The notes under the pieces: model-generated
Databases searched by the model: none
The model's input: the letters and a program-made list of their open reading frames with translations, nothing else
Told to the model about the DNA's origin: nothing
Position numbers and translations under genes: made by a program
Assembly (NCBI GenBank): GCA_037447655.1
Contig: JBBHKE010001206.1
Coordinates: forward strand, 51,478-115,477
DNA length: 64,000 bases
Direction: 5' to 3'
From: Zygnema cylindricum
Lineage: Eukaryota > Streptophyta > Zygnematophyceae > Zygnematales > Zygnemataceae
Part shown: positions 42,743 to 54,584 of the stretch, in pieces
How positions within the stretch are numbered: the stretch's first letter is position 1
Layout of the letters: every line of letters begins with the position of its first letter

Positions 42743-43797
42743 ACCCCGTCTATCATACTTTAGGTTGAGTCGAGATAGGTTTATGTCACACGCATTGTAG
42801 CGGGTTAATTTTGTTCTTGCTGGTTGTATTGCAGTAATGGTGTCTATGTACTCATGAGATCGGCCTTATCATAGTGTTGGTATGTGCCGATTTAATCTTG
42901 CATCGCCCCAAGGGTGAGATCGGCCTTATGATAGTGTTGATATGTGCCGAGTTTAATCTTGCATCGCCCCAAGGGTTAACTTAGTGACAGTGCCGAAATG
43001 TATACCCTCAATGAAAATGATAAATTTTGAGAAAGGATATTTTATTTTTGGAAAATACATATTTGTTTTTGGTGGAGAGATTCGGAAGTTAAGTTTTAAC
43101 ATTTGGTGGAGATTTGACGTTTGGTGGAAAGATGTGGAAGGTGGGGTTTCGACATTTGGGGGAGAGAGATACAGAAGGTGGAGTTGTGACAGGTGGTGGA
43201 GAGATCCAAATTTTGTGGATCGATGATTGTTGAAAATTGGATTTGTAATTTAAATTTTGAGTTGTTGAAAATTTTTGGGAAATGTAACATTATTGGAGTT
43301 TTTAGAAAAATGTGGGAAAAGAAAAAAAAATGGGATAAAAGTTGTGGTAGTTAAAAGAATATGTGGGATCTTTGTCGAGATTTTGTTTGTTTATTTCGAT
43401 ATAATTTTTGGGAAAATACTTTTGTTTACTGCATTTTTTTTTATGGGTAATTTTGGGATTTGATAATTAAATAAAATAAAAAATGAAATGTAGATTTGTT
43501 ATAATGAGGTAGGAATCATTTAAGTTGGGATATATTATTAGTGTGATCTTTTAGTTTTCATTTTTAGTTGATTTGTGATAGAATTGTGGGAAGTAGATTC
43601 GGATTTAGATATTGGTAGGAATAATTTGTTGTAATTATGGAGGCAGCGGAAGCAGTGGTGCAGCAAGAGAGGTTTCATTTGTTGGAGGCAGTTAGCGGAT
43701 TCCGTTCGAGGAGGCAATTGGAGGAGACATGGCAGGGGCATATATGACAGCTGATGACGTGGCTTCATGGATGCACGAAACTAAATGTTCGGGGGAG
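42743..43797 (+). other. Non-coding interior of element F with tandem repeats
   Basis: A unit of about 66 bases (gagatcggccttat.atagtg then tcttgcatcgccccaagggt) is repeated twice at 42858-42978. At 43070-43210 a loose repeat of tttggtggagagat-like words appears. Near 43630-43720 gcagcggaagcagtgg-type words recall copia E. Ends in tgttcgggggag. Confidence 0.6.
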
Positions 43798-44200
43798 TGT
43801 TGTTTTTGAAAAGTTAGTTTCGTGCGTACGCGAAGTTTCATGCGTACGCGACGTTTCGTGAGTACTTGGCGCGATTTTAATGCGCAGATACTGACTAGCT
43901 TACTGTGGAGGTTCGAATGGATTTGCGGATTGGTGGAGTAATGGTACGAATTGTTTTTGTGACGTACGGAATCATATTGAGTGACGCGAACCAGCGCACG
44001 TAATTTATGGAATGCGTTGGAGAAATGAACGGCGGATCGCAAAGCCATTCGATGTGAAATGTACGTCTTATTTCAGTATGTACGCCGGCCGTACGGAACA
44101 TAATGGGACAGGCAACATTTATTAAAAGGGACGCCGCCGGTACGGTTTGTCTTATTTGACAGTTGTACTCTAATTTCGGCAGACGACATTTATGACGAAG
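43798..44200 (+). repeat. 3' LTR (U3 part) of element F
   Basis: Starts TGTTGTTTTTGAAAAG. It follows copia E U3 through ggaggttcgaatgg, gaacggcggatcgc and the gccggccgtacgg area. It then diverges and the expected gacaaca end is not found. Confidence 0.6.
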
Positions 44201-45263
44201 TACGTGATTGTGGTACGAAAATATTTGGATGGTTTGACGTTGTTCATCAAGTGGACTTTGGGACCACGTGGCACGACATCAAGGGTGCCGAATAATAGAT
44301 ATGGACGGCGAACAAAGGCCGCGGATATTTTCAACTAGTGGGGACGCAAAATCGCTTTCTTCACAAGATGTATAATTTGGACGTCTTGGATTGTTTGACG
44401 AAATTCGAGGAGTTACGTTGAATGACTCAGCATACGATTTTGTGAGATTGTGTGTACTTGTAAATATTTGGAACAACAATGTTTTGTCTTTTGCGTATTA
44501 ATAAATTAGTGTTGATTGCGACTGATTTTATTTACGTGATCATTTAGGGTTTAGACACTTTAAATTGTGTGTGTTTATGTGTCGTACTTATAGACAAGTG
44601 TACGCTTACGATTGCTTGACTCTCGGGTGTACGCTTACGATTAGTTTATTATTAGTAGCAGTTTATTATGCTTAAATAGGACTTAATGACAGTTAAGTAA
44701 TTTACGTTGGATATTTTGACAGTTAGTGATTTGTTGACAGCTCACAAGTGTATCTATAGCTATGAGCTTTGTTAGCGAATATCATCAATGCTTAGCAAGA
44801 AAAAGTAGGGACCGAAGATGTAGACTTTTAAAGTTGTCGATTAGGTCATGCATTTAAGTGATACAATTATTTGATTATACTTTTGTTTCTGTGTGATGCA
44901 TTCATTTATTATTATTTATATGTGTTAATTTTATGTTTGTTTGATATGCATTATTTATGCATTTGTCCTAGGGTTTCTTGTGATTTTCATGTAACCCTAA
45001 ATGTTATTCATACATCTGTATCTGCATGCTTGCTCCGTCTGTGTACAGATGATTGCTCCGCCTGTGTGCGGATGAATGATTGCATCTCTGTATGCATGTA
45101 GGTTAAATGGAGGATGCATTTCAAATGTTTGTTCATTGGCCTAGCTTCGCTTAGCTTTTTGCATGATAGTTTGGGTGGTTTCTGCGGTCTATTTTAGACC
45201 AAATAACAACAGTGGAATTATTCAAATTATGTTTACGCAAATTTTCTGGTACCTTATCAATAC
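44201..45263. other. No gene recognised
   Basis: AT-rich mixed DNA. Duplicated words include ggtgtacgcttacgatt (44590 and 44630), and gctccgtctgtgtacagatg is close to gctccgcctgtgtgcggatg near 45030. No domain found in the short ORFs. Confidence 0.5.
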
Positions 45264-45396
45264 CATGTGTAAGGGAACTTTGTTTTATAGTCAGCAAAGA
45301 TTTTAATTATGATGGAGGTGGTTGACGCGCATGTGTAAGAGGGCTTTGTTTTGTAGTCAGCAAATATTTTAATTATAATGGAGGTGGTTGACGCGG
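45264..45396. repeat. 66-bp tandem duplication
   Basis: catgtgtaag...gctttgtttt and ggaggtggttgacgcg occur twice with a 66-base offset. Confidence 0.85.
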
Positions 45397-45861
45397 AGTT
45401 ATTTTATTTGACATGGATTTTCGGCATGGACTTATCATTTATTTTGATTCCAAAATCTCACCGTCCGGTTACGTTTTTGTTAAGAGCGGTTGTTTTGTTT
45501 TCTTTTGAGATTAAAAGGACAAATGGAGAAGCGCCATGTGGTGTATGCGTGAATTTTGACACGCGAAGTTAAAGATGAATTTTGAGTGGTGATTGAAGAA
45601 AAAATACGCAATGGAGTTGTAAAGTTGGAGAGGGGGCTATGACTTTTGGAGTTCATTGAAGTTTGCGATGATTCTGTTTGAGGATTATTCAATTTGGCAT
45701 TTTTGGCAAAATCGAGTGGAGATATTGTCGTTTAGTACATCTGATATTTGCTATTTTGATTCGTACGTTAATTTGTCGTTGGTAGTATGTCTCATGATGT
45801 TTTACAGACGGGAAGTCTTACGTTGTGATTGGTGTAATGGTTACAAGTTTGAGAGGGGGAT
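45397..45861. other. No gene recognised
   Basis: Non-repetitive stretch leading to the copia-like polypurine tract. The plus-strand 139-residue frame starting in it (45656-46075) has no recognised domain and spans two LTR starts, so it is not called. Confidence 0.45.
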
Positions 45862-46030
45862 TGTTAGATTCAAATTTGTAATCGGTCGTCGCGTGTCTGT
45901 CGAGCGGCCGTCCAGTTTGCCTTTTGTTGCTTTGTGTAAGTTCGTTTATGTTGTTTTGGAGTTGAGATGGCGGTTTGTCAATTCCCACATTGAGAGGGGG
46001 ATTGTTAGGTATTACATTGTGGGATTTCTG
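45851..46030 (+). mobile_element. Two candidate copia polypurine tract/LTR starts in tandem
   Basis: gagagggggattgttag occurs at 45851 and 45992, each fitting a plant copia polypurine tract followed by a TGTTAG LTR start (45862 and 46003). The sequences after the two differ. No LTR end or partner is found. Confidence 0.35.
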
Positions 46031-48065
46031 TTAGCGTCGATTGTCAGTTTTGCAATCATGTTACGCTTGGTTTAAATTTTGATTTTATGTCGGTGTTATT
46101 TGTGTCTTGTCTTATTGAAGTGTCGGTACGGCGAGTTTAGGTCAATCTACGGTTATGTGTCGTAGTGATCGTAGTGGTTTTTGTATCGAGGTATTTACGT
46201 GGTGTCGTACTTCGCCGGCGCGCGTTTCGCGCGCCGCGGCTGATTGGTTGATTTGTACCTGTACGGTACTTGTTGGTTCATTTGAGGATTGTGGTACTAT
46301 GACGTTTCATTTGAATGAATCGGACGACCGCGAAGATTGACGATGTTTCACTTCGCGACGCACGATTCTATCTCGGTTCGATGTGGAGCTTTGTTCTTTG
46401 GGTTGCGGCGTACACTTGTACGGCCGATATCATTTTACTTTGTCGTGGAGTTTTGGTTGACATTCGCTTACGTACCTTTTGATCGTGTACGGAGAGCATT
46501 GACGTTTCGAAGATATTACGTATGATGATTTGTACAATTGTTGTTTGACCGGTGCGCATTTTGCGCACGTGATACTTTTGGAGATTGCGCTTGGTGGTCC
46601 TGTACGATTGGTAAATTATTTAGTGTGTAGGACCGTGGTACGATCTTAGGTCCAGCTCACGTTTAGAAGTTCGGCGCACTAATGTTTTGTTAGGCGCTTA
46701 CGTCCGAGTCAGCGTCTAAGTGTCAAATTTGCCTAAGTGGAGTTTGAGTGGAATTTGTGACGTGATGAGAAAGAAGTTGTGTAGTTTTGTTTTCTAATAT
46801 GTTGGGAGAGTATTTGAAGAGTGTAATATAGTTTGATAAATACATCTGAAAAGAAGTGAAGAAAAAAATGTAAAAAGTTTGATTGAATATACTTTCTATT
46901 TGGTCGATTTTGTTCCCTATTTATGATTCTGGAATTATTCTGATGTCTGGCAAGTTTTGAATGCTTCCACTGGTGTGTAGTTGAATTAAATGATCCTTTT
47001 TATAACAGTATATGTCGACTATGCCCGTGACGACTGTCGACATGTACAATCTGTGATGACACACGTTATTTTTTGTAACAACTTGTGACGTCGCATGACT
47101 TTTCGTGACATTGTAGACGTACCGCCATCTAGCCTGCGCCGTTTCATGGTTGAAGAATATGCAATTTGCCTTTGCGTCTCCTGTCCGCTCGACGTGAAAT
47201 GGCATTGGATCTTGAGACCCCTGGCAAAATAAAATCCGTACCAGGCGCAAACGGACAAAACCAAACAAATTGTGTACTTTGCTTTGTCTTACCTGAAGTC
47301 AAACGGACAAAACATAGCGGATCGTGCACTTTTCGTCGTCGCTTAAATTCTTTTGAAATTTCTTGAAAAAATTGTACACGTGTGACTACGTGTTTCTATT
47401 TGTTTTTCGAAAATTCTTTGTTTTAAAACACATCTTCCATGTGTTTTAAAGAAAAGTTTGAAGATGACGTTTTTTGGCGTGGCCGTGGGTCGAATAACAC
47501 AAAACGACAACATGTAGTACATCTTAAATTCGATGATGACGCAAAATGTACTTTTCATTTTCTCTATTTTTTTGTACGGTTGAAACTTACGCGGTACGAC
47601 TCTATGTTTTACTAGAAAACGACAGAAACAAACCCTTACTTAGGCACATGGAGACGCACCCTTACTTATTAGCCGTAACTGAGGACTCTCTGTTACAGTG
47701 GCCCCTAAATCGCCAGGCTGTCAGGGGGTCCCTCCAGAATCTAAACCCTATTTTTCTTCAGTTTTTTAAAAACCCTAAAAAAATATGTGGGATTCGGGAT
47801 TCCGGTCCCTCCAAGTCCCAAACAAATCGTACGTTTCGAAAGGCTGCTTGTAAGGTGGCAAAAGCAGAACAAGTGTACGGTACCGTAGATTTGTGTACGG
47901 AATGAACTTTCCCTATTATTCAACGGAATTCATGGAAACATTTGTGATTTCCGGTGATGTACTGTTTCCGTACCCTTCCACTTGATCCAGCTTCCAATAT
48001 GGACCAAAGACTGAACAGCACACCGCTTATCGCTATAATTATGTGTTAATGTTTTTTTTGCCACT
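46031..48065. other. No gene recognised
   Basis: CG-containing sequence (46200-46700) that could be a decayed LTR. A short hairpin at 47419-47449 (tttaaaacacat, cttcc, atgtgttttaaa). A phrase ccctatttttcttcag near 47745. Small ORFs have no recognised similarity. Confidence 0.4.
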
Positions 48066-48200
48066 TAAAACATCTTTTCTCCGTACACACTTTTTGAATT
48101 ATCGATCTGACGATTGCGATTGAAAGCCAAGATTCTCACCTTCCAATTGGCGGTCTCGATGTGAAAATCGGACATGTGTGTACGGAGAAAACATGTTTTA
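48066..48200. mobile_element. 135-bp foldback with 25-bp terminal inverted repeats
   Basis: taaaacatcttttctccgta at 48066 is mirrored by tacggagaaaacatgtttta ending at 48200, extending to 25 bases each with one mismatch. The size suits a tiny MITE. Flanks do not show a clear duplication. Confidence 0.6.
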
Positions 48201-48442
48201 AAATGACGAAGAATTTGTTAACCCTAATAAGTAATAACGATGCACGGTGTCCCGTACTGTACCTTCGTTGATTCCACGTCGTACACCTTTTCGAGCTATT
48301 TCTGTCTATCCTTTTTACGGAAAAGTACGGTTAGCGTCAAAATATTACATTTGGTCACAAAGAATGTTCAGTAACTTCGTATTTATTGGAGACATTCTTA
48401 TCGAGCCACTAGACTCTTCGAAATTGACCCGAATCTGAACTA

Positions 48443-49057
48443 CACCGCGAATCGTAATTAGAGTAAATTACTCTAATTCGGTCGCTCGAAATTTCGACTC
48501 TATGACATCAAATAGAGTAAACGATTCTAATTTTTTCATTATTCTAATTTGGGTAAGTTTAATTAGCGTAAAAAATTGTAATATTGGTTCGTTTTAAATA
48601 GTGTGGAGTATGGACGACGCTCGACCGTGCAAAACTGTACTTTTTAAGTAAAAAGGTACAAATAATGATTTAATAGAATCGCGCTCGCACGCGAAATCGC
48701 ACTAAACAAAAAATCAATCACATCGAAAAAAAGTCGTTCGCATAACTCTCGTCCGTCGACAGCATCGTCATCAGTGTGAACTTTAACTGACATTCAGCGC
48801 GACAAATAATACTAGCGTCATAATGACGTCAAAACTATACGGACTAACATATTTTGTACGTCCACGTAATTTAGAGTTCATAATTTCAGCGCGGATATTT
48901 ATTGCCGGCTTAACCCAATATAGAGTGCTTAAATAAATTAGAGTAAATTTCCTCTGTGAAAAAGTTATATCACATAAACTAGAGTTCATTACTCTAATTG
49001 TTTTTTTTTGGGTTTTTTACTCTAATTTTTTCATTACTCTAATTACGATTCGCGGTG
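48443..49057. mobile_element. MITE copy 1, TA target duplication
   Basis: Begins CACCGCGAATCGTAATTAGA and ends with the inverted match TCTAATTACGATTCGCGGTG, flanked by TA on both sides, as expected of Tc1/mariner-type elements. The interior repeats tagagtaa/ttactcta words and has no transposase. 615 bp. Same family as 61483-61975. Confidence 0.8.
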
Positions 49058-49443
49058 TACAGTACGCGACAACGAACTACGCGACAACGAGGTTAGTAAA
49101 GGACGATTGTGACAAAGTCTCAAGTACTGTACAATTTCTAGGCGAAAGGTACAAAAAGCGAAACGGCTCGTTCCCTTCGCCGAAAAACTGTACGGTATCG
49201 GAGGGCTTTCAAAATTGTCCTGAAGCTCCGGTCCGTTGTCCCGTAGCTCCTGACCTCCTATTTAGAGCTGGGTCCGATAACGACGATTCTAGCGGGTCAT
49301 ATACATGTCCTCTATTTGTTATCACGACAGTAAAGACAGAAATAATGATTGATACAGTTTTTAGTTTGTACCACGATTTCTCTAAACTCAAAAACATCAT
49401 CGCTACAAGGACCGTCTCTCCAAGAAACGACGATTGTACGCTA
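49058..49443. other. No gene recognised
   Basis: Short spacer between MITE-type ends, including an imperfect repeat of gaactacgcgacaacga. Confidence 0.5.
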
Positions 49444-49874
49444 CACCGTGAATCGTTATTAGCGTATAGAAATTATTAGTGTATATAATGATTTAGTGTC
49501 ATTTACGCTAATTTGTGTATCAATACCATTTTTTAAAAAATGTTTTATTGTAATTTCTCCATAACGCTGATTTGGGTATACAGGATCCGTCGTCGTACCA
49601 TATACGGTAAAAAAGGTAGAAGTACAAAATTTGACAATCCGTACGACGTGGCGTCCTTCCACTGTAAAAATCCATAATTCTATTTTGGGTTTGCGAATAC
49701 ACATTCATTACACCGTGCATAATTATACACTAAAATAGGTACCAAACTATATACACATGACTTCAATGACCTCTATGTCTTTATTTGCCGCTTTAAAGGT
49801 GACATGGTTTAGGAACATGGGAATTGTTTAGTAAAATAAAGGTCGATATGGTTTAGCGAAATTAACCATTGTTT
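49444..49874. other. Single TIR-like end and AT-rich DNA
   Basis: CACCGTGAATCGTTATTAG preceded by TA is the mirror of 61391-61409. No matching inverted end is found nearby. The phrase cattacaccgtgcataattat at 49700 recurs at 52155, so related repeats are scattered here. Confidence 0.45.
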
Positions 49875-50308
49875 TGTTGAAATTTAAAATCTTTAGTTTA
49901 GTAAACAAGGCTATGAAGGGAAATTAAGGACTTAGATTACTTTTATCTAAGTCAGATTCAATACTTATCCTTGATAGTGTGGTAGTAGCAGATATACAGT
50001 AGAGTGTACTGTACGTCTGGGACACGTGTGGACACGTGTCGACATTTGACGATGTACGTCTGGGACACGTGTGGACACATGTCGACATTTCAAGATGATG
50101 CAAGTATTCTGAAGAGGGCCCATAACCTGTTGTTCTACAACCACCGTTTCAGGAGGAGGACCTAGTACTGGAAGTAGACATTGAAACAGTAGAAACTATC
50201 AAAATACCTACTCAACAGCCAGCTTTGAGATGACACAAAATATTACTCAAATGGCCAATATGCCTCAAATTTGCCACAGTGATACACAACAGAGTAAACT
50301 GACAATTC
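49875..50308 (+). mobile_element. LTR G copy 1: U3 followed by inverted primer site and inverted U5
   Basis: TGTTGAAATTTAAAATC start, duplicated almost exactly at 50690. Near 50020-50090 the unit gtctgggacacgtgtgga is doubled, giving several cacgtg G-box cores. At 50116-50127 gggcccataacc is an inverted primer-binding site, followed at 50128 by an inverted U5 (tgttgttctacaaccacc) that breaks off near 50308. Confidence 0.65.
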
Positions 50309-50309
50309 C

Positions 50310-50613
50310 CAGATTTTTCCAGCCACCAAGAACTACTCCTGAACATTCGCTTTCTCAAAATCGGATTTCAGTGATGTCCAAATCTCGCTCGCCTTCTTCA
50401 TTTTCAGTCGAGACATGACCAGATTTTCTGAAATACAAAGGATTAGATTGTTCCTTGCCGTTGAATTCTTTTACGCCCAACTTGGATCTGTTTCATCAAA
50501 GGAGCCATCCAAGACTCCCAATAGTCAGCAGTTTCAAGATACGATTCAACCATCGCCGCCTAATACGCATACTTTTGGCCATTGAAGATAGGAATTCCTG
50601 ACGAAAGGCCCAT
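50310..50613 (-). pseudogene. Copia H gag start fragment
   Basis: From the ATG at 50613-50611, inside a primer-binding site (50617-50606), the minus strand reads MGLSSGIPIFNGQKYAY, a stop, then AAMVESYLETADYWESW. This matches copia gag N-termini. It fades by about 50400 and has no continuation. Confidence 0.7.
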
Positions 50614-50689
50614 AACCTGTTCCTAAGTTGCAGTTTTATAGAGAGGCTATTGGTTTGAGTGAGTAACTAAGTCTAAAGATTTAGGGGAG
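50614..50689. other. Junction of H U5 and polypurine tract
   Basis: Right of the H primer site the plus strand reads tgttcctaagttgc, the mirrored end of its LTR. It then changes to aaagatttaggggag, a plus-strand polypurine tract directly in front of G copy 2. Confidence 0.5.
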
Positions 50690-51475
50690 TGTTGAAATTT
50701 AAAATCTTTAGTTTAGTAAACAAGGCTATGAAGGGAAATTAAGGACTTAGATTATTTTTATCTAAGTCAAGTTCAATACTTACCATTCATAGTGTGGCAG
50801 ATTCAATACTTACCATTCATAGTGTGGCAGTAGCAGATATACAGTAGAGTGTACAGTGTACTGTACATCTGGGACACGTGTCGACACTTGAAGATGATGC
50901 AGGTATTCCGGAGTGGGCCCATAACCTGTTGTTCTACAACCACTGTTGCAGGAGGAGAACCAGCAGCAGTAGTGGAAGTAGACATTAAAACAATAGAAAC
51001 TATCAAAATACCTACTCAACAGCCAACTTTGAGCTGACACAAAATGTTACTCAAATGGCCAATATGCCTCAAATTTTCCACAGTGATACACAACTGAGTA
51101 AACTGACAATTCCCAAAATTGCAGCCCAAATAATCTAGTTTTGGGAATATAACTTTCTAAGGGTAGTTTTTGGGAAAACTCTAGACATCATATCTTATGG
51201 TTTACTGGGTCATTTGGGCTGCAATTTTGGGAATTGTCAGTTTACTTTGTTGTGTATCACTTTGGCAAATTTGAAGTATATTGGCCATTTGAGTAATATT
51301 TTGTGTCATCTCAAAGTACTTTGGCAAATTTGAAGTATATTGGCCATTTGAGTAATATTTTGTGTCATCTCAAAGTTGGTTGTTGAGTAGGTATTTTGAT
51401 AGTTTCTGATGTTTGAATGTCTACTTCCACTACTACTGCTGGTTCTCCTCTTGCAACGTTGGTTGTAGAAAAACA
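50690..51475 (+). mobile_element. LTR G copy 2 with palindromic U5
   Basis: U3 50690-50912, inverted primer-binding site 50913-50926 (gtgggcccataacc), inverted U5 50927-51131, spacer 51132-51210, then U5 in normal orientation 51211-51475, ending gttgtagaaaaaca. The right arm has an internal 59-bp tandem duplication (51259-51376). Both arms carry the same word order (tactactgctggttctcctc in one, its complement in the other). Confidence 0.85.
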
Positions 51476-53193
51476 TGTTTCCCACGTTTGTTTCACGTTC
51501 GCACACGTGTCTACTCGCATAAATAAATTATATACATATGACCACAACGATATCTATGTGTTTGTTTGCCCCTTTAAGACTGACATGGTTTACGAACATG
51601 GTAGTGTCTGTGAGAACTTCAAAAATATTGTGTCCGAGCGAGGGTATATACTCAACGCCACATATAATAGTTGATTCCTTTGCCTCGAGAGGCTGTTTCG
51701 CATAATACTACGGCAGGTTTGATCCGGTGAACCTCGCCTTTACTTCAATATTTTCGAGCATATTGTTTAGAGGAAGATTGGATTGGGCGTTTAAAAGCCT
51801 TGGAGTGACAGTGTGGAGCGTCATCATGACCGTCGAGAAGTAAAGACAATTTTTAACCGATGGCGGTCAAGTTGTGTGGTTGTTTGGTTGTTGTTTTGCA
51901 AAAGATCCTGTGTACTTGACCTTGTCGACTAGAGAGCCCTCAATATTTTATTTGAAGAAACTTTTATCATCATCGTTTCTCTATGTTTTTACAACTCGTT
52001 TAGTCTTTTATCCTTCTTTAATGTAGAATCGCAATTATTAATCGGTACTATGTTCTAAACCAGTAGAAGTACAAAATTTGACAATCCGTACAACGTGGCG
52101 TCCTTCCACTGTACAAAATCCATAATTTTATTTTCGGTTTGCGAATATACAATCATTACACCGTGCATAATTATACACTAAAATAGGTACGAGTAAAAAC
52201 CGTCGAAATGTACGGGTATGTGTACTTTCACTTAAGTTCATTCGTGACTCTAATAAGCGTTTGTTTCGGGCGCGGTGAATATGATTACAGTAAAATAGGT
52301 GCGAGGACAACATAGGATGAAACGTACATTGTCGCGTCATACAGGCGATTCTATGCTTCGGGGTTGTAAAACGCAGTTATCTCATAACGCTATGTAACCG
52401 TACAACTAAAATACGTTCATTCATTTCAATTTGTTATTGTGTATAGAACGCAACTATAGCAACAAGCATTCCATGTTTATGTTTCGTTTCATATAACTTA
52501 CAGTGAACCCAGCGATTGATTTTAATATCGTTGTCGTACGCGGTGAGAACAAGCGTTGTATGACGTTAAATATGGACCCTTAACCTTAATAAGGTGCCCG
52601 GCGGCGTGCTTTATTATAATTAATGTATTGTAATATTGGGACATAAGTGTATTAACGATACGTTTACTTAGATCAGACGTCGAACAAGCCTCTTATTAGT
52701 ATCACTGTTAATTCTAATTGAATGTAAAACGAAGAAAAACCACTTTTTAGGATACATGTTAATTCTAATTGGCGATAATACGCCGACGAAAGATGATCAG
52801 TCGTCGTTGGAAGATTATCATTGGCTGTTGCCGAAAACACGTGGCATGTTTACTATCCACGCATTCCTAAAGTTGGTCAGTTTTCGTACGTGACGTTAGA
52901 ACAACCGTTTTTCGGGGTTACGACGCCGCATTTTTTCCCATCATCTTTTTGCCGTACGCACTGTAAGCTGGAGGTCTTTCCATGGCGCTGACAACATTTC
53001 ATCGACGACGTCAGTTTTGAAATATTTTGCCAAATCGAAACATTTTTAGCGTAATCCCGCTTCTATTCCCGCGTTTTTAAATATTTAAAAATTGAAATCC
53101 ATAATAAAGTTCAAAATTTGAATTTTTAACGAAATTTTTAAAATGGCAAATCCCTCCATTTTTACCCCGAAAAGTCACTTTCGGTAGCATCTC
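51476..53193. other. No gene recognised
   Basis: Includes a near-copy (52060-52190) of 49610-49740 (gtagaagtacaaaatttgac, then ccataattttattttcggtt). Otherwise unique-looking DNA with only short ORFs. Confidence 0.5.
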
Positions 53194-53330
53194 TTGTACT
53201 ATATGAATGTATTTGTGAGGATGAAGACGACACTATCACCACTGCTTCCTCATTTGCTGGGGTCGCCATTTTCTTCCTTTGCAGCAGCTCTTATTTCATA
53301 TTTTTTAGGTGATATTAAGGTTTTGAAATT

Positions 53331-53717
53331 ATGTGGACCCTTAATAGAATTTGGGGTGCCAACCCTGCCAATAACATCAACAATCCACACAACGCTCAGT
53401 CTAAACAAGATGAAGAAATGGAAAGGGTCGACGAGGAAATCGCATTTCCGAACGAGGAAGGGAGTGAGGCGGAAGTCGAAACCTCGGTTGACCCGGCGGC
53501 CATTGTGGAAGGGTTTTTTCCGTCCTCGGCCAATTCGAGAGGACGTGTTCCTCATAGGAAAGTTCAACATGTGTTGACTAAGGTAACACGGCTGCGAGTT
53601 ATAAACTGGATGTTGAGGGATTGCGAAAATAACGGGTCCAAAGAACTCATTCCCAGGACCATGAGGAAGTTTCTCGAGCATTTTACCGGAGTGTACAGTA
53701 TAAGTAAGCCATTTTGA
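53331..53717 (+). CDS. Hypothetical exon, charged protein
   Basis: A 128-residue frame (opening MWTLNRIWGANPANNINNPH) with an acidic middle and a basic second half (TKVTRLRVINWMLRDCENNG; IPRTMRKFLEHFTGVYS). A gtaagc donor-like sequence follows the Tyr-Ser codons at about 53702. I recognise no family. It lies 0.9-4.6 kb upstream of the acidic ORF and transposase on the same strand and may be an upstream exon of the same mobile element. Confidence 0.4.
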   Translation: MWTLNRIWGANPANNINNPHNAQSKQDEEMERVDEEIAFPNEEGSEAEVETSVDPAAIVEGFFPSSANSRGRVPHRKVQHVLTKVTRLRVINWMLRDCENNGSKELIPRTMRKFLEHFTGVYSISKPF

Positions 53718-54584
53718 ACATACCTCATCCCATTTATTAAATGGTTTCGTCGCATCCTTCCTATTTTTTTATTACTTCCATTCAGAATGCGTTGTTTAAT
53801 TTTATTTTTGTTGTGTTTCTAAAGGATTTGTACATTATTATGTTGGACCGCCGCCTATCCCTCTCAATCTACATCCTTACTTGTCATTTCCTCGCCATTA
53901 GTGCGTGTTTTTTTTTGTTGTCGGTTGGTATGCATTGCCTTATTATGTTTTCGTATTATTTTTATCGTGTCTTGTGATTTCTTTGTGTGGAGAACGTATT
54001 AGCGACGAAGGGACTTTGTCGCGGTGTATGCGACGACATCGTGTCGTCGCTTTAATGATGGGTTCGACAAATTCATTGAATGTATGAGGACGCCTCGTTT
54101 GGTCGAAAGTTTGAATGACGGACGACAGTGGTTCGTCGTTTCGACTAAACCACCGACGACATCAGTTCAGTGAACCCAACGCTGGTATACTTGAATATAA
54201 TTCGCGGGCGTCGACCTTGTTTTGTCGATTCACTCTTAAGAAACGCGAATATATTTCAACGCTCGACGACATTGTGTCGTCGCTTGGATGTCGGTTCTAT
54301 AAGTTCGCAGGGCCAACGGTTAAATTTTCCGTCGGTGAATAGTTGTCTACGTTATTACAGCACCAAGATCTAAGTAAAGATCTAACCAAAAGTGCCTCTT
54401 TTAGGTTTTTTTTTTCTCCCTTAACTGTGTAACTACTTTGTTTCCCGAGAAGCAATTGTTTTTCTTCTCCATGGAGGGCGGCCGACGACCATTCAAACGA
54501 CTTCGCTATGCCATTCAGTGACAATATTGTCCACGACCAAATGAAACCGAGGTAGGGGGTCATATACCTAGAGGGGAGAACTTA
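53718..54584. other. Non-coding stretch with GC-rich hairpins
   Basis: Short hairpins of the cgacga...tcgtcg type at 54028-54048 (cgacgacatcgtgtcgtcg), near 54121 and 54265-54285 (cgacgacattgtgtcgtcg). No coding domain. Confidence 0.6.

Larger units (their letters stand above)
41882..44200 (+). mobile_element. Copia-like element F: palindromic 5' LTR, no coding interior
   Basis: A 400-bp-arm palindrome (41882-42728) is followed by a good primer-binding site, about 1.05 kb of non-coding interior, a polypurine tract (43783-43797) and a 3' LTR start at 43798 that matches copia E U3. The interior has no protease, integrase or reverse transcriptase, so it is non-autonomous. The right end is not defined. 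Confidence 0.65.

Noticed and set aside
45656-46075. 139-residue plus-strand ORF
   Set aside because: Crosses two candidate LTR starts and shows no known domain.
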